From: Sphingomonas kyeonggiensis
GTDB taxonomy: Bacteria; Pseudomonadota; Alphaproteobacteria; Sphingomonadales; Sphingomonadaceae
DNA length: 64,000 nucleotides
NCBI RefSeq assembly: GCF_030812785.1
Contig: NZ_JAUSTJ010000003.1
Location: 744,001 to 808,000 of the forward strand
Reading direction: 5' to 3'
The first letter of the stretch is position 1, and every line of letters starts with the position of its first letter. Position numbers and translations under genes: made by a program. This document shows positions 29,026 to 38,242 of the stretch, piece after piece. Under the pieces are notes generated by a model. It was not told the DNA's origin. It did not search any database and saw only the letters and a program-made list of their open reading frames with translations.

Positions 29026-29742
29026 TCACATCTGCCCCTGCACCGTAGCGCCGCCCGGCAGCCCCACGAACGGTAGCACCGCCGCACCCTCCTGTGTCAT
29101 CGAGATGTCGAGCGCGCCGTCCTCGCGCAGCACCGCGGTCATCAGCGTCTTCAGCCGCTGGGCCGAAGGCGCCACGCGGATCGTGGTGCGGTCGCCGACA
29201 TGCTCGGCGGTGATCAGCAGGGCGGGGACCGCGACCGGCCCGCCGCCGCTCTTGGCCCGGCAGCTGCCCGGATCGGTCGTCACCTTGCCGTCGGCCATCC
29301 GCGCGCCACTGCCGGTCGCGATCCGCTGCATCTCGATCTGCATCGTCAGATTGCAGGTGAAGGGCAAATTGGGCTGCAGCGCCTTGAACAGGCTGGCGTC
29401 CGCCGATCCGCTGATATGGTCGAGCACCGTCCGTCCGCCCAGATGGCGGAGCATCTGCCCGCCCAGGTCGGTGTCCGGCCCGGTCGCCTTCCAGTCGGCG
29501 GCAAAGGCCAGGCTGGTCAGCGAGCGCAGCGGCGCCATGTGCCAGGCGAAGGTTGCCCCGCCCGCGACGCCCACTTCGCCGTTCCACACCGTGCCCGCCA
29601 CGCCCGTGCGCCAGCCGGTGTTCCTGAAGATCACGCTCGCCGGCATCGTCACGAGCAGCGCGAGCAGATACGCCCCTATGCCGATCAGGGCGAAGAGGAT
29701 AATAGACCGCCGTGCCCCGCTACCCTCTCCCAGAGTCGGCAA
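29026..29742 (-). CDS. gspN: Type II secretion protein GspN
   Basis: About 238 residues, with one N-terminal membrane segment (IILFALIGIGAYLLALLVTMP), then a beta-rich domain with GTVWNGEVGVAGGATFAWHM and PFTCNLTMQIEMQRI, as in the T2SSN family. The start is uncertain: a TTG at 29742 gives the best-fitting length; a GTG at 29769 and an ATG at 29799 are in frame further up. The TTG is back to back with the divergent ATG at 29742. GspN is an accessory, not always essential, component. Confidence 0.8.
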   Translation of the reverse strand: MPTLGEGSGARRSIILFALIGIGAYLLALLVTMPASVIFRNTGWRTGVAGTVWNGEVGVAGGATFAWHMAPLRSLTSLAFAADWKATGPDTDLGGQMLRHLGGRTVLDHISGSADASLFKALQPNLPFTCNLTMQIEMQRIATGSGARMADGKVTTDPGSCRAKSGGGPVAVPALLITAEHVGDRTTIRVAPSAQRLKTLMTAVLREDGALDISMTQEGAAVLPFVGLPGGATVQGQM

Positions 29743-30785
29743 TGGATCGACGGACCCTGCTGAAGTCACTGCAATCAGGCCTGGTCGCGTCAGCGGCATC
29801 GGTCGTGCTTCCCTCTGTCGTGTTCGCAGCCGACAAGAAGAAGGACAAGCGCCCGATCGCCCTGCTGCTGCCGCTCACGGGCCCGCGAGCGCGGCTGGGG
29901 CTTAGCATGCGCCAGGCCGCGTTGCTCGCGGAAAACAACGCCTTTGTGCAGAGCTTTGACACCGCGGGCACCGCCGCCGGCGCCGCTGCCGCCGCCGCCC
30001 AGGCCTTGAAGCTCAAGCCGGCGCTGATCCTCGGCCCGCTCTCGGCCGAGGAAGTCCCCGCCGTCTCCAGCACCGTCGCCGGCCGCATCCCCGTCATCGC
30101 CTTCAGCAACGACAGCGTGCTCCGCGCGCCCGGCACCTGGATCTTCGGGATCACCGCCGGCCAGGTGACCACCGCGGTCCTGCGCTATGCCCGCACCCGC
30201 GGGGTGAAGACCGTCACGATGATCGACGACGGCTCGCCGTGGAGCGCCGCCGCCGCCATCGCCGCCGGCAAGAGCGAGGGCGAGATCGGCATCACCGTCA
30301 ACATCCTCCAGGTTAAGCCCGGCCAGCCGCTGCCCAATCCGGGCGAGGCGCCCGACGCGGTATTGCTCCCCGGCGCTGGCGAGACCGTCCTTGCCGCCGC
30401 CCGCGCGCTCAAGGAGACCGGCGTCCAGCTGCTCGGCACCTTCCAGGCGCTCGACAACCGCCCCCAGGCGCTTGCCGCGCTCGAAGGCGCCTGGCTCGCC
30501 AGCCCGGATCCCAACGCCTTCGGCACCTTCGCCAGCGCCTTCCAGGCGCGCAACGGTGGCGATCCAGGCACGATCGCCGCGCTCGCCTATGACGCCGCCG
30601 GCATCGCCAACACGCTGCGCGCCGACAACCGGCTCGGCGTCGAGGGGCTGATGGACGCCAAGGGTTTCCACGGCGTCACCGGCCCGGTCCGCTTCCGCAC
30701 CGACGGCTCGGTCGCCCGGGACTTCGCCATCCTGGTCGCCGGCCCCACCGGCTATACCCCCGTGGCGTCGAGCTCAGGGTCGTGA
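29742..30785 (+). CDS. Periplasmic binding protein (LpoA/Peripla_BP_6-like)
   Basis: A 347-residue exported protein. An RR-containing signal (MDRRTLLKSLQSG) ends near residue 31, and the mature part has the two-lobe fold of branched-chain amino-acid binding proteins, seen in RPIALLLPLTGPRARLGLSMRQAALLA, LILGPLSAEEVPAVSS and IPVIAFSNDS. The same fold occurs in LpoA-type penicillin-binding-protein activators. It overlaps gspJ by 4 nt, so it is part of the secretion operon. A role in opening peptidoglycan for the secretion machine is my inference. No transporter genes accompany it. Confidence 0.75.
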   Translation: MDRRTLLKSLQSGLVASAASVVLPSVVFAADKKKDKRPIALLLPLTGPRARLGLSMRQAALLAENNAFVQSFDTAGTAAGAAAAAAQALKLKPALILGPLSAEEVPAVSSTVAGRIPVIAFSNDSVLRAPGTWIFGITAGQVTTAVLRYARTRGVKTVTMIDDGSPWSAAAAIAAGKSEGEIGITVNILQVKPGQPLPNPGEAPDAVLLPGAGETVLAAARALKETGVQLLGTFQALDNRPQALAALEGAWLASPDPNAFGTFASAFQARNGGDPGTIAALAYDAAGIANTLRADNRLGVEGLMDAKGFHGVTGPVRFRTDGSVARDFAILVAGPTGYTPVASSSGS

Positions 30786-31333
30786 AATCCCGCCCCGAAG
30801 CCGGCGAAACCGGCTTCACCCTGATCGAGCTGATGATCTCGATGGGCCTGTTCGCGCTGATCGCGGTGGCGGGGCTCGCGCTGGTCGACGGTATCATCAA
30901 GGTGCAGGGGCGCACCGAGAAGCGCATGGACCGGCTCGCCGATCTCCAGCGCGCGATGTTCGTGGTGTCGAGCGACATCGACCAGATTTCGTTCGGCGCC
31001 GTCTCGGGCGGCGGCGAGAAGCTGAACTTCACCCGCGCCGCGCCCGGTTTCGGCGGGCCGGCGGTGCCGCTGCAATATTCGGTTGCCAACGGCAACCTCG
31101 TCCGCGGATCGGGCCCGATGGTGCAGACCGTGGTCGGCGGCGTCGCCAATGTCCGCTGGCGCTTCTTCGACGGCAGCGCCTGGGCCAATCGCTGGCCGAT
31201 GCGCGAGGAAGACAAGGACAAATGGCCCCGCGCGATCGAGATCGACCTCCAGGCGGTCGGCCCGGGCGGCACGCCGGGCGCGCTGCGCCGCGTCGTCACG
31301 CTGCCCGATCAGGCGGAGTATCCCAAGCAATGA
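30782..31333 (+). CDS. gspJ: Minor pseudopilin GspJ
   Basis: A 183-residue pseudopilin starting at a GTG that overlaps the previous stop. Cleavage is after Gly11, giving FTLIELMISMGLFALIAVAG with the Glu at position 5. Further GspJ features are RMDRLADLQRAMFVVSSDIDQ and VRWRFFDGSAW. It overlaps gspK by ATGA. It belongs to the tip complex. Confidence 0.92.
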   Translation: MKSRPEAGETGFTLIELMISMGLFALIAVAGLALVDGIIKVQGRTEKRMDRLADLQRAMFVVSSDIDQISFGAVSGGGEKLNFTRAAPGFGGPAVPLQYSVANGNLVRGSGPMVQTVVGGVANVRWRFFDGSAWANRWPMREEDKDKWPRAIEIDLQAVGPGGTPGALRRVVTLPDQAEYPKQ

Positions 31334-32205
31334 GCCGCCGCGAAGACGAAGCCGGGATGATCCTCGTCAACGTGCTGATGTTCGTCGCGATCGCGTCCGG
31401 CCTTGTGCTATTGCTAATCAATCGCGAGGAATTGGCGCTCGATCGGGCCCTCCGTACCCGCGAGGCGGCGCGCGCCCTGTCGGTGGTCCGCGGCGGCGAA
31501 TTGTCGGCGGTGGTCGCCCTCCGCCGCGACATGATCGCCGCGCCGAACGAGGACAATCAGACCGAACCTTGGGCCAAGCTCTTGGAGAATGGCGCGCCGA
31601 TCGAGGGTGGCACCTTCGATCTCGCCATCGCCGATGCCGAGGGGCGCTTCAACCTCAACAGCCTGCGCGCAGGCGATGCCGGCGCGATCGTGCTGTTCCA
31701 GACGATTGCCAAGGATGTCGGCCTGTCGACCGAGGACGCGGTCAAGGCGATCAGCTATGTCCGCCTCTACGGTCCGCTCACCGACGTCCGCCCGATCCGC
31801 CTCGCCGGGTTCGAGCCCGAGGCGGCGGCGCGGATGGAGCGGCTGGTGACCGCGCTTCCCGGCACGACCACGATCAACCTCAACGCCGCCGATCCCGAGA
31901 TGCTGCGCGTGCTGTTCCGCGATCCGCTCGTCGCCCAGCGCCTCGCCGAGATCCGCCAGCGCAACGGCAAGCTGACCCTGAAGGACCTGTCGGACCTCAA
32001 CCTGTCGCTGCCCTGGGGTGCCGGTTTCCGCTCGGGCACCTTCTGGGTCCGCACCCGCGTGACGATCGGCCGCACCAGCCAGCAGGCCGCGGTGCTGATC
32101 CAGCGCGTCCAGCGCCCCGACGGCAAGATCGCGGTCGGCGTGGTCGAGCGCTGGCGGGGGGCGTCGGTGCCGCCCGAGGCACCGGCATTTCCCGCGGCCC
32201 GTTGA
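31330..32205 (+). CDS. gspK: Tip pseudopilin GspK
   Basis: A 291-residue protein, longer than the other pseudopilins as usual for GspK. The leader ends at Gly9, followed by MILVNVLMFVAIASGL; the Glu at position 5 is absent, a known feature of GspK. The helical domain and the saposin/helix-hairpin-helix-like part are seen in DAEGRFNLNSL, TTINLNAADPEMLRVLF and LTLKDLSDL. It caps the pseudopilus with GspI and GspJ. Confidence 0.92.
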   Translation: MSRREDEAGMILVNVLMFVAIASGLVLLLINREELALDRALRTREAARALSVVRGGELSAVVALRRDMIAAPNEDNQTEPWAKLLENGAPIEGGTFDLAIADAEGRFNLNSLRAGDAGAIVLFQTIAKDVGLSTEDAVKAISYVRLYGPLTDVRPIRLAGFEPEAAARMERLVTALPGTTTINLNAADPEMLRVLFRDPLVAQRLAEIRQRNGKLTLKDLSDLNLSLPWGAGFRSGTFWVRTRVTIGRTSQQAAVLIQRVQRPDGKIAVGVVERWRGASVPPEAPAFPAAR

Positions 32206-32217
32206 GCGAACCCCCTC

Positions 32218-32691
32218 ATGACCGATCCTGCGACCTTCGCCTGGTTTCCCTTCCTCGCGGTCGGCTGGGTCATCCTGGCCATTGCTGCCTCGGTCGTGCT
32301 TCGAAGGCGGCGCGGAAAGCCGATCGTTCCACGGACTCCGCCGAATGCACTGTTCTCCGAGCGCGGCTGCTCCGGCCGCTCGCTCGATACGCCATGGGGG
32401 AGGATAGGCGGCGCCCGGAACTGCCTGATGGTGGTGCTCACGCCCGAGCGCCTCGTCATCACGCCCATGTTTCCGTTCACGCTGCTCTTCCTGCCGGAAA
32501 TCTATGGCCTCGATCACGATCTCGACATTTCGGCCATCCGGGAGGTGGTCGATCACACGGGCCTGCTCGGCCAGCGCATCACGCTGACCTATGCAGGCCT
32601 CAGGCTTCGCCGCGTCGAGCTACGCCTGCGGCATCCCGACGCCTTCCTCGATGGCTTGCGAAAGCTTCGGGTGTCGGTGTCGCAGGGCTGA
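32218..32691 (+). CDS. Membrane-anchored hypothetical protein
   Basis: A 157-residue protein with one N-terminal membrane segment (about 9-28) and a cytoplasmic or periplasmic beta-rich domain, with a pattern like a PH-type fold (CLMVVLTPERLVITPMFPF, then GQRITLTYAGLRLRRVELRL). It starts 12 nt after gspK and may be cotranscribed, but the ribosome-binding site is weak. I do not recognise a named family. Confidence 0.6.
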   Translation: MTDPATFAWFPFLAVGWVILAIAASVVLRRRRGKPIVPRTPPNALFSERGCSGRSLDTPWGRIGGARNCLMVVLTPERLVITPMFPFTLLFLPEIYGLDHDLDISAIREVVDHTGLLGQRITLTYAGLRLRRVELRLRHPDAFLDGLRKLRVSVSQG

Positions 32692-32703
32692 CACACCGGC
32701 ATT

Positions 32704-33657
32704 TTAAGGGATGGCGTGCTGCTTGCGATACTTCGATGGCGTCTCTCCCATGTGCAATTTGAACGCACGCTGGAAGGCCGCCTCCGATTGGTAGCCAACC
32801 TTATCCGCGACCACGCCAGTTGGGGCGTTCGAGCCGCGCAGTTCGTTTGCGGCGACCGTCATGCGAATGTCGGTCAGCAAGTCCGAGGCCGACTTTCCCA
32901 GTCGTTGCTGAAACTGTCGGATGAAGGTCGCGCGTGACATGTGGCAAAGCGCTGCAAGCTCAGGAAGCGTCCAAGGGTACGCCGGCTGATTGAAGAGCGC
33001 GGCGAGTGCCGGGGCGAGGCGCGGATTGCCGGCAAGCGCCAATAGGCCCTCCGGTATCTTGAGGGTTTCGCTGGCCAGCCGCAGCACGAGCGCAAACATC
33101 GCGGTCGAGAGCGCGTTGAGCATCGCGAGCCCGCCGAGATGCTCCTCGGCCGATTCAAGCCTCAGCAGCCCAACCAGATTGGCAAGATGCTGGCCAGCCC
33201 CCGGCCGGGCAGCGCCAGGGCTGTTTTCCGCGGCGTTGACAATCAAGCGGTTCGGCAGATGCGCGCGGATCAGCTTCTCGTGTGCGGAGGACAGAACGAA
33301 GCGGCCACACAGCATGTCGAGCCGCTCGCCCACACCGTCATTCTCGACGACCGTGAGCGCGGGCCCGACCGTTGCATGTGCGCTCGACGGTGGGAGGTTG
33401 CTCGCGTCCCGAAGGATATGCGTGTCGCCGTGCGGCAGCAGGAGGATATCGCCGGCGAGGAGGCGGATCGGGGGACCGCCCGCCGCATCCTCGAGGTACG
33501 CGGAGCCCCCCAGCACGATATGGTAGGGAATCTCCGTCCGCTCGAACGGTCCATTGTCGAGGCGCCAGGGAGCCCCCAGGAAACACCGATAGTCTATCTG
33601 GCCGCGCACCGGGACCATCTGCAGCAGCCTGCTCAGCCAGTCCGTGGCATCTGGCAC
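32704..33657 (-). CDS. AraC-family regulator, RclR-like
   Basis: A 317-residue regulator with an N-terminal cupin-type domain (about 1-185) and a C-terminal AraC DNA-binding domain (about 225-315, with LPELAALCHMSRATFIRQFQ and ADKVGYQSEAAFQRAF). The N-terminus WLSRLLQMVPVRGQIDYRC places Cys25 where the hypochlorous-acid sensor RclR has Cys21; Cys117 (LDMLCG) fits the second sensor Cys. The start is a GTG with GGGAGAG upstream. It is divergent from an AhpD-like gene and a DUF417 gene, which supports an Rcl-type role. The alignment to RclR is from memory. Confidence 0.8.
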   Translation of the reverse strand: MPDATDWLSRLLQMVPVRGQIDYRCFLGAPWRLDNGPFERTEIPYHIVLGGSAYLEDAAGGPPIRLLAGDILLLPHGDTHILRDASNLPPSSAHATVGPALTVVENDGVGERLDMLCGRFVLSSAHEKLIRAHLPNRLIVNAAENSPGAARPGAGQHLANLVGLLRLESAEEHLGGLAMLNALSTAMFALVLRLASETLKIPEGLLALAGNPRLAPALAALFNQPAYPWTLPELAALCHMSRATFIRQFQQRLGKSASDLLTDIRMTVAANELRGSNAPTGVVADKVGYQSEAAFQRAFKLHMGETPSKYRKQHAIP

Positions 33658-33786
33658 TATTCTCTCCCAGGAATGATACTTTGGAGCATGTTATAGAGCA
33701 TATCGAGAATTATCAATCTCAGGGCGTGGTCATAGATAGCAGGCATCGCCCGAGACGGGCGGCTCGAAGAAGAAAGGTAGCCCGAC

Positions 33787-34323
33787 ATGCCCCGTATCCA
33801 CACGCCCGCCTTGGAAAGCGCGACCGGCCCCACCGCGGAAGTCTACGCCGCTATCAAGAAAAAGGCCGGTGGCGTCCCTAACACCTATGCCGCCATCGGC
33901 GCGCTCGGCCCCCAGGCACTGAAGGCCATTCTGGAGGCGGACGGCGTTCTCGCCTCCGGCACCTTGTCCAGGCAGGACCAGGAGACGATCAAGCCCGTGG
34001 TCAGCACGGTCGTCGAGTGCCATTACTGCATCGCCGCCCATAGCTTGCTCGGCAAGATGACAGGTCTGTCGCAGGATGCACTCCGTCAGATTCGCGCCGG
34101 CGTGTCGACGGGCGATGCGAAGCGTGACGCCCTTGTCCGCTTCGTGAAATTGCTGATCGAGACAAGCGGCACGGTGTCTGACGCCGAGTTCCAGGCGATC
34201 CGGGCCGCCGGCTACACGGACGAGCAGTTCGTCGAGATCAGCCTGGCGATTGCGGTGACCGTATTCACCAACATGTTCAACCGGATCAACGACACCACGG
34301 TCGATTTTCCGCCCGTCGATTGA
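33787..34323 (+). CDS. AhpD-like carboxymuconolactone decarboxylase family protein
   Basis: A 178-residue all-helical protein. The family active-site motif is VVECHYCIAAHS, with a CxxC pair, a preceding Glu and a following His as in AhpD-type peroxidase partners. It lies divergent from the RclR-like regulator and upstream of a DUF417 gene. Reduction of peroxides or chlorinated products is the likely role. A ring-cleavage decarboxylase role is unlikely because of the redox Cys pair. Confidence 0.85.
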   Translation: MPRIHTPALESATGPTAEVYAAIKKKAGGVPNTYAAIGALGPQALKAILEADGVLASGTLSRQDQETIKPVVSTVVECHYCIAAHSLLGKMTGLSQDALRQIRAGVSTGDAKRDALVRFVKLLIETSGTVSDAEFQAIRAAGYTDEQFVEISLAIAVTVFTNMFNRINDTTVDFPPVD

Positions 34324-34335
34324 CCCTACCGGATC

Positions 34336-34358
34336 GGGGCGCCACTGGCCGGCGCCCC
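34336..34358 (+). terminator. GC-rich hairpin between the AhpD-like and DUF417 genes
   Basis: GGGGCGCC and GGCGCCCC pair around a 7-nt loop; only CTCCTT follows, so it may attenuate rather than end transcription. Confidence 0.4.
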
Positions 34359-34434
34359 TCCTTGGGCACCAATCCAAATCAAATCTGAATCGGGGTGTTC
34401 AGCGCAGGGCGCTGGCTTACCAACAGGAGGGAAC

Positions 34435-34929
34435 ATGACCTATATCGCCAATCTGCTGAGCCGTTCGGGCCTGCTGAAGGAAGATCTCGACTATCACCTG
34501 CTCCGCATTGCGATGGTGATCATTTTCGCCTGGTTCGGATATGACAAGTGGTTCGAGGCGGAGATAAGGGGGCTGCTCCCGATCATCACGCACGGCCCCT
34601 TCATCTCCTGGACTATTCCCGTCCTCGGCATTCATGGCACGGCGATCTTCCTCGGTAGCGCGGAATGGACCTTCGGCACCCTGTTGCTTCTGGGGTTCTG
34701 GAACAAGAAAGCCGGGATGCTTGGCGCGATCGGCTCGGTCGCCACCTTCGTCTCGACCCTGACGGTTCTGCCATTCGTGCCCGATGGCTGGAACGCCGAG
34801 GCTGGCGGCTTCCCAGCGATGGCAATGAACGCGGCCTTCCTCCTCAAGGATCTCGTGTTGCTTGCGGTCTCTCTTTACCTGCTCCGGCAGGACGCGGTCC
34901 GAGTAGTCGAAGCGGCGAGCCGAAACTGA
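34435..34929 (+). CDS. DUF417 (YkgB/RclC-like) membrane protein
   Basis: A 164-residue protein with four predicted membrane helices. It has the DUF417 features RIAMVIIFAWFGYDKWFEAE and the GPFISW to SAEWTFGTLLLLGFW region. In Escherichia coli the homologue RclC belongs to the reactive-chlorine resistance operon controlled by RclR. The ribosome-binding site AGGAGG is strong. With the RclR-like gene at 32704-33657 it suggests a small oxidant-defence locus in which the AhpD-like protein takes the place of RclA or RclB. Confidence 0.85.
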   Translation: MTYIANLLSRSGLLKEDLDYHLLRIAMVIIFAWFGYDKWFEAEIRGLLPIITHGPFISWTIPVLGIHGTAIFLGSAEWTFGTLLLLGFWNKKAGMLGAIGSVATFVSTLTVLPFVPDGWNAEAGGFPAMAMNAAFLLKDLVLLAVSLYLLRQDAVRVVEAASRN

Positions 34930-35006
34930 CGAGGCCTTATCCAGGAAAGCGGTGGCCCGGCGGGTTGCCGCTTTCCTTTTGCCGGTGAACTGGAAGCGGC
35001 GGGCGC

Positions 35007-35072
35007 TCATGGACGGCGCGCCATGAAATCGAGGATCAACCGCGCGATCTCCTCGGTCTTCTCGTCCACCTC
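35007..35072 (-). pseudogene. Possible C-terminal gene remnant
   Basis: Directly after the TAG of the histidine kinase gene, the same frame continues for 21 codons with a helix-like peptide (TEEIARLILDFMARRP) and then a TGA. It looks like the end of an alpha/beta hydrolase, but it is too short to be sure. It may instead be a chance stretch. Confidence 0.25.
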
Positions 35073-36387
35073 CTAAATCAAGATCCGGAACACCGCCCCG
35101 CCGCCGGCAGCATCGCCCACATCGATGCTCCCGCCATGCGCCACCACGATCTGCCGCGCGAGGTTCAGCCCCACGCCGGTGCCTGTCGCGCGGGTGGTGA
35201 AGAAGGGCAGGAACACGTCCTGGCGCAGCCCTTCGGGCACGCCGGGGCCATTGTCCTCGACTTCGATCACCAGCGCCTCGCGGTCCTCGAACAGCCGCAG
35301 CGCCAGCGCCGGCGGGCGTTCCTGTCCGGCCATGGCTTGCGCCGCGTTCTGGAGCAGGTTGATCAGCACCTGGGCGAGCAGGTCCGGGTCGGCGTCGATC
35401 GCCAGCCGGGCCGGCGCCACGTCGACCGTCAGCGGCACGTTCGGCTCGCGCGCGGCGAAGATGCGGCCCAGTTCCTCGGCCCAGGGCTGGGCGGCAAAGG
35501 CCTGGCGCTGGATCTCGGGCGTATGCGCCACCGCGCGATAGGCCTCGATGAAATGCCCCAGCCCATGCGCGCGCCGGGCGAGGGTGGAGACGGCCGCGCG
35601 CGCGTCGCCGATCCGCGGATTGCCCGCCAGTTCGGGATCGTCGAGCAGGTCTGCCGCGGTCGCCGCCAGCGAGGTCACCGGGGTCAGCGAGTTGAGGATC
35701 TCATGGGTCAGCACGCGGACCAGGTCGGTCTGCGCCGCCATCTCGACGGCATCGAGCGTGCCCTGGATCGGCTGCACCGTCACCGCGCGGATGCTCCGCC
35801 CCAGCCGCTCCAGCGTGCCCGATCGGACCAGCACGCGCTGCGTCCGTCCCTCGATCGCCAGCAGCAGTATCTCCTCGGCCGCGTCGCCGCCTGCCAGCCT
35901 CTTGGCCAGCGTCGCGCCATAGACGGCATAGTCCTCGGCCCGTGCACCGCCGACGCCGCGGAACAGGCGCCGCGCCGCCTTGTTGGCCGGCTCGACATGG
36001 CCTTCGCCGTCGATGGTCAGCAGCGCGACCGGCATGTCGTCGACCAGCGCCTCGAGGAAGCGCGTCTCGGCCGCGGCTCGGGCCTGACGCTCGCGAAGCC
36101 GGTCCATCGCGCCGTCCAGCGCAGTGCCCAGAGCCTCGAACCCGCCGCCGCTCGCGCCACCGAAACGCGCCGAAGTGTCGCCGAAGTGCAGCGCCTCTAC
36201 GAAGCGGGCGACGGCGGCATTGGTGCGCGAGACATGCTGCCACAGCCCCCAGATCGCCCCGGCGACGAGCAGCAGCGCGACGATCCGCGCCGCGCCCAGC
36301 CCAGGCGTGAAGAAGGCCAGCACCGTCGCCGCCAGCGCGAGCGCGAGCGCCACCACCCAGGTGATCAGGCCGGTCGTGAAGCGCCGG

Positions 36388-36398
<11 letters not shown>
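35073..36398 (-). CDS. NtrB-type sensor histidine kinase
   Basis: A 441-residue kinase with two N-terminal membrane helices (about 10-31 and 35-53), a PAS-like region (about 105-210), an H-box RVLTHEILNSLTPV (about 230), and an ATPase domain with NLLQNAAQAM, VEDNGPGVPEGL and TGVGLNLARQIV. The first codons overlap the 3' end of the sigma-54 regulator gene by 11 nt, so the pair is coupled. The H-box with ILNSLTPV is a subtype often found with regulators of this kind. The signal is unknown; the periplasmic part is very short, so sensing in or at the membrane is likely. Confidence 0.9.
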
Positions 36399-37785
<1,387 letters not shown>

Positions 37786-37808
37786 GATGGCCACTCCCGT
37801 ACATCTAC

Positions 37809-37824
37809 TGTGCGGAACCGGACA
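37809..37824. promoter_or_regulatory. Upstream activator site 1
   Basis: TGTGCGGAACCGGACA is an imperfect palindrome of form TGTxCGxxxxCGxACA. It begins 59 nt before the -24 GG of promoter P1. The same form and spacing recur at 38100-38115 before P2. It is also close to the start of the divergent regulator gene, so autoregulation is possible. Confidence 0.65.
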
Positions 37825-37866
37825 ATCAATTTGCGTGCCAAGCCCTGGTCCCCCTGTGGACGCAAT

Positions 37867-37882
37867 TGGCACGGCTCATGCT
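37867..37882 (+). promoter_or_regulatory. Sigma-54 promoter P1
   Basis: TGGCACGGCTCATGCT matches the -24/-12 consensus TGGCACG-N4-TTGCW with one mismatch and exact spacing (GG at 37868-37869, GC at 37880-37881). The expected start of transcription is near 37893, before the small ORF at 37923. Confidence 0.75.
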
Positions 37883-37922
37883 GACACTCCGATGAACGGC
37901 GCGCATGCCGGAGGAGGAAATC

Positions 37923-38180
37923 GTGCAGCTTCGGGGGAGCCTGGTTCGGAAGGGAGCGGTCGTCGCGGCGGCGCTTCTCCTCCTGTGCCTGCCCCGCGGC
38001 CCTGTCGGTTTCGACCTGCGGATGGACGCCGCCGGCAGTCAGGCCGTGCTCCGGCTCGGCATCATATCGTTACGGGTGGCGTTCGATTCCGGACGCTCCT
38101 GTCCGAAATCGAACACTTGCCACGCCGCCGATGCCGGATCGCCTGAGGAGGCGCGGCTGGCACGGCAATTGCGGGGATAG
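37923..38180 (+). CDS. Small secreted-type ORF between twin sigma-54 promoters
   Basis: An 85-residue ORF with a GTG start and a strong GAGGAGG site 5 nt before it. The N-terminus looks like a signal peptide or membrane anchor (VVAAALLLLCLPRG), followed by a short domain with two Cys residues (GRSCPKSNTCHAA). It sits 30 nt after the expected start of P1 and contains the activator site and most of promoter P2 of the exporter operon. I do not recognise a family. It could be a small exported effector or only a leader peptide. Confidence 0.5.
   Translation: MQLRGSLVRKGAVVAAALLLLCLPRGPVGFDLRMDAAGSQAVLRLGIISLRVAFDSGRSCPKSNTCHAADAGSPEEARLARQLRG
38100..38115. promoter_or_regulatory. Upstream activator site 2
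   Basis: TGTCCGAAATCGAACA follows the same TGTxCGxxxxCGxACA form as site 1. It begins 59 nt before the -24 GG of P2, exactly as at P1. Confidence 0.65.
38158..38173 (+). promoter_or_regulatory. Sigma-54 promoter P2 of the exporter operon
   Basis: TGGCACGGCAATTGCG fits the -24/-12 consensus nearly perfectly, with GG at 38159-38160 and GC at 38171-38172. The expected start of transcription is near 38184. That rules out an ATG at 38186 with a normal leader, and favours the ATG at 38243 for the adaptor protein. Confidence 0.82.
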
Positions 38181-38242
38181 GGGACATGACAGTGCTACGG
38201 ATGCAGAAGGACAGGGGGGCAGGGGCCGTCTCGGGCAGCGGG

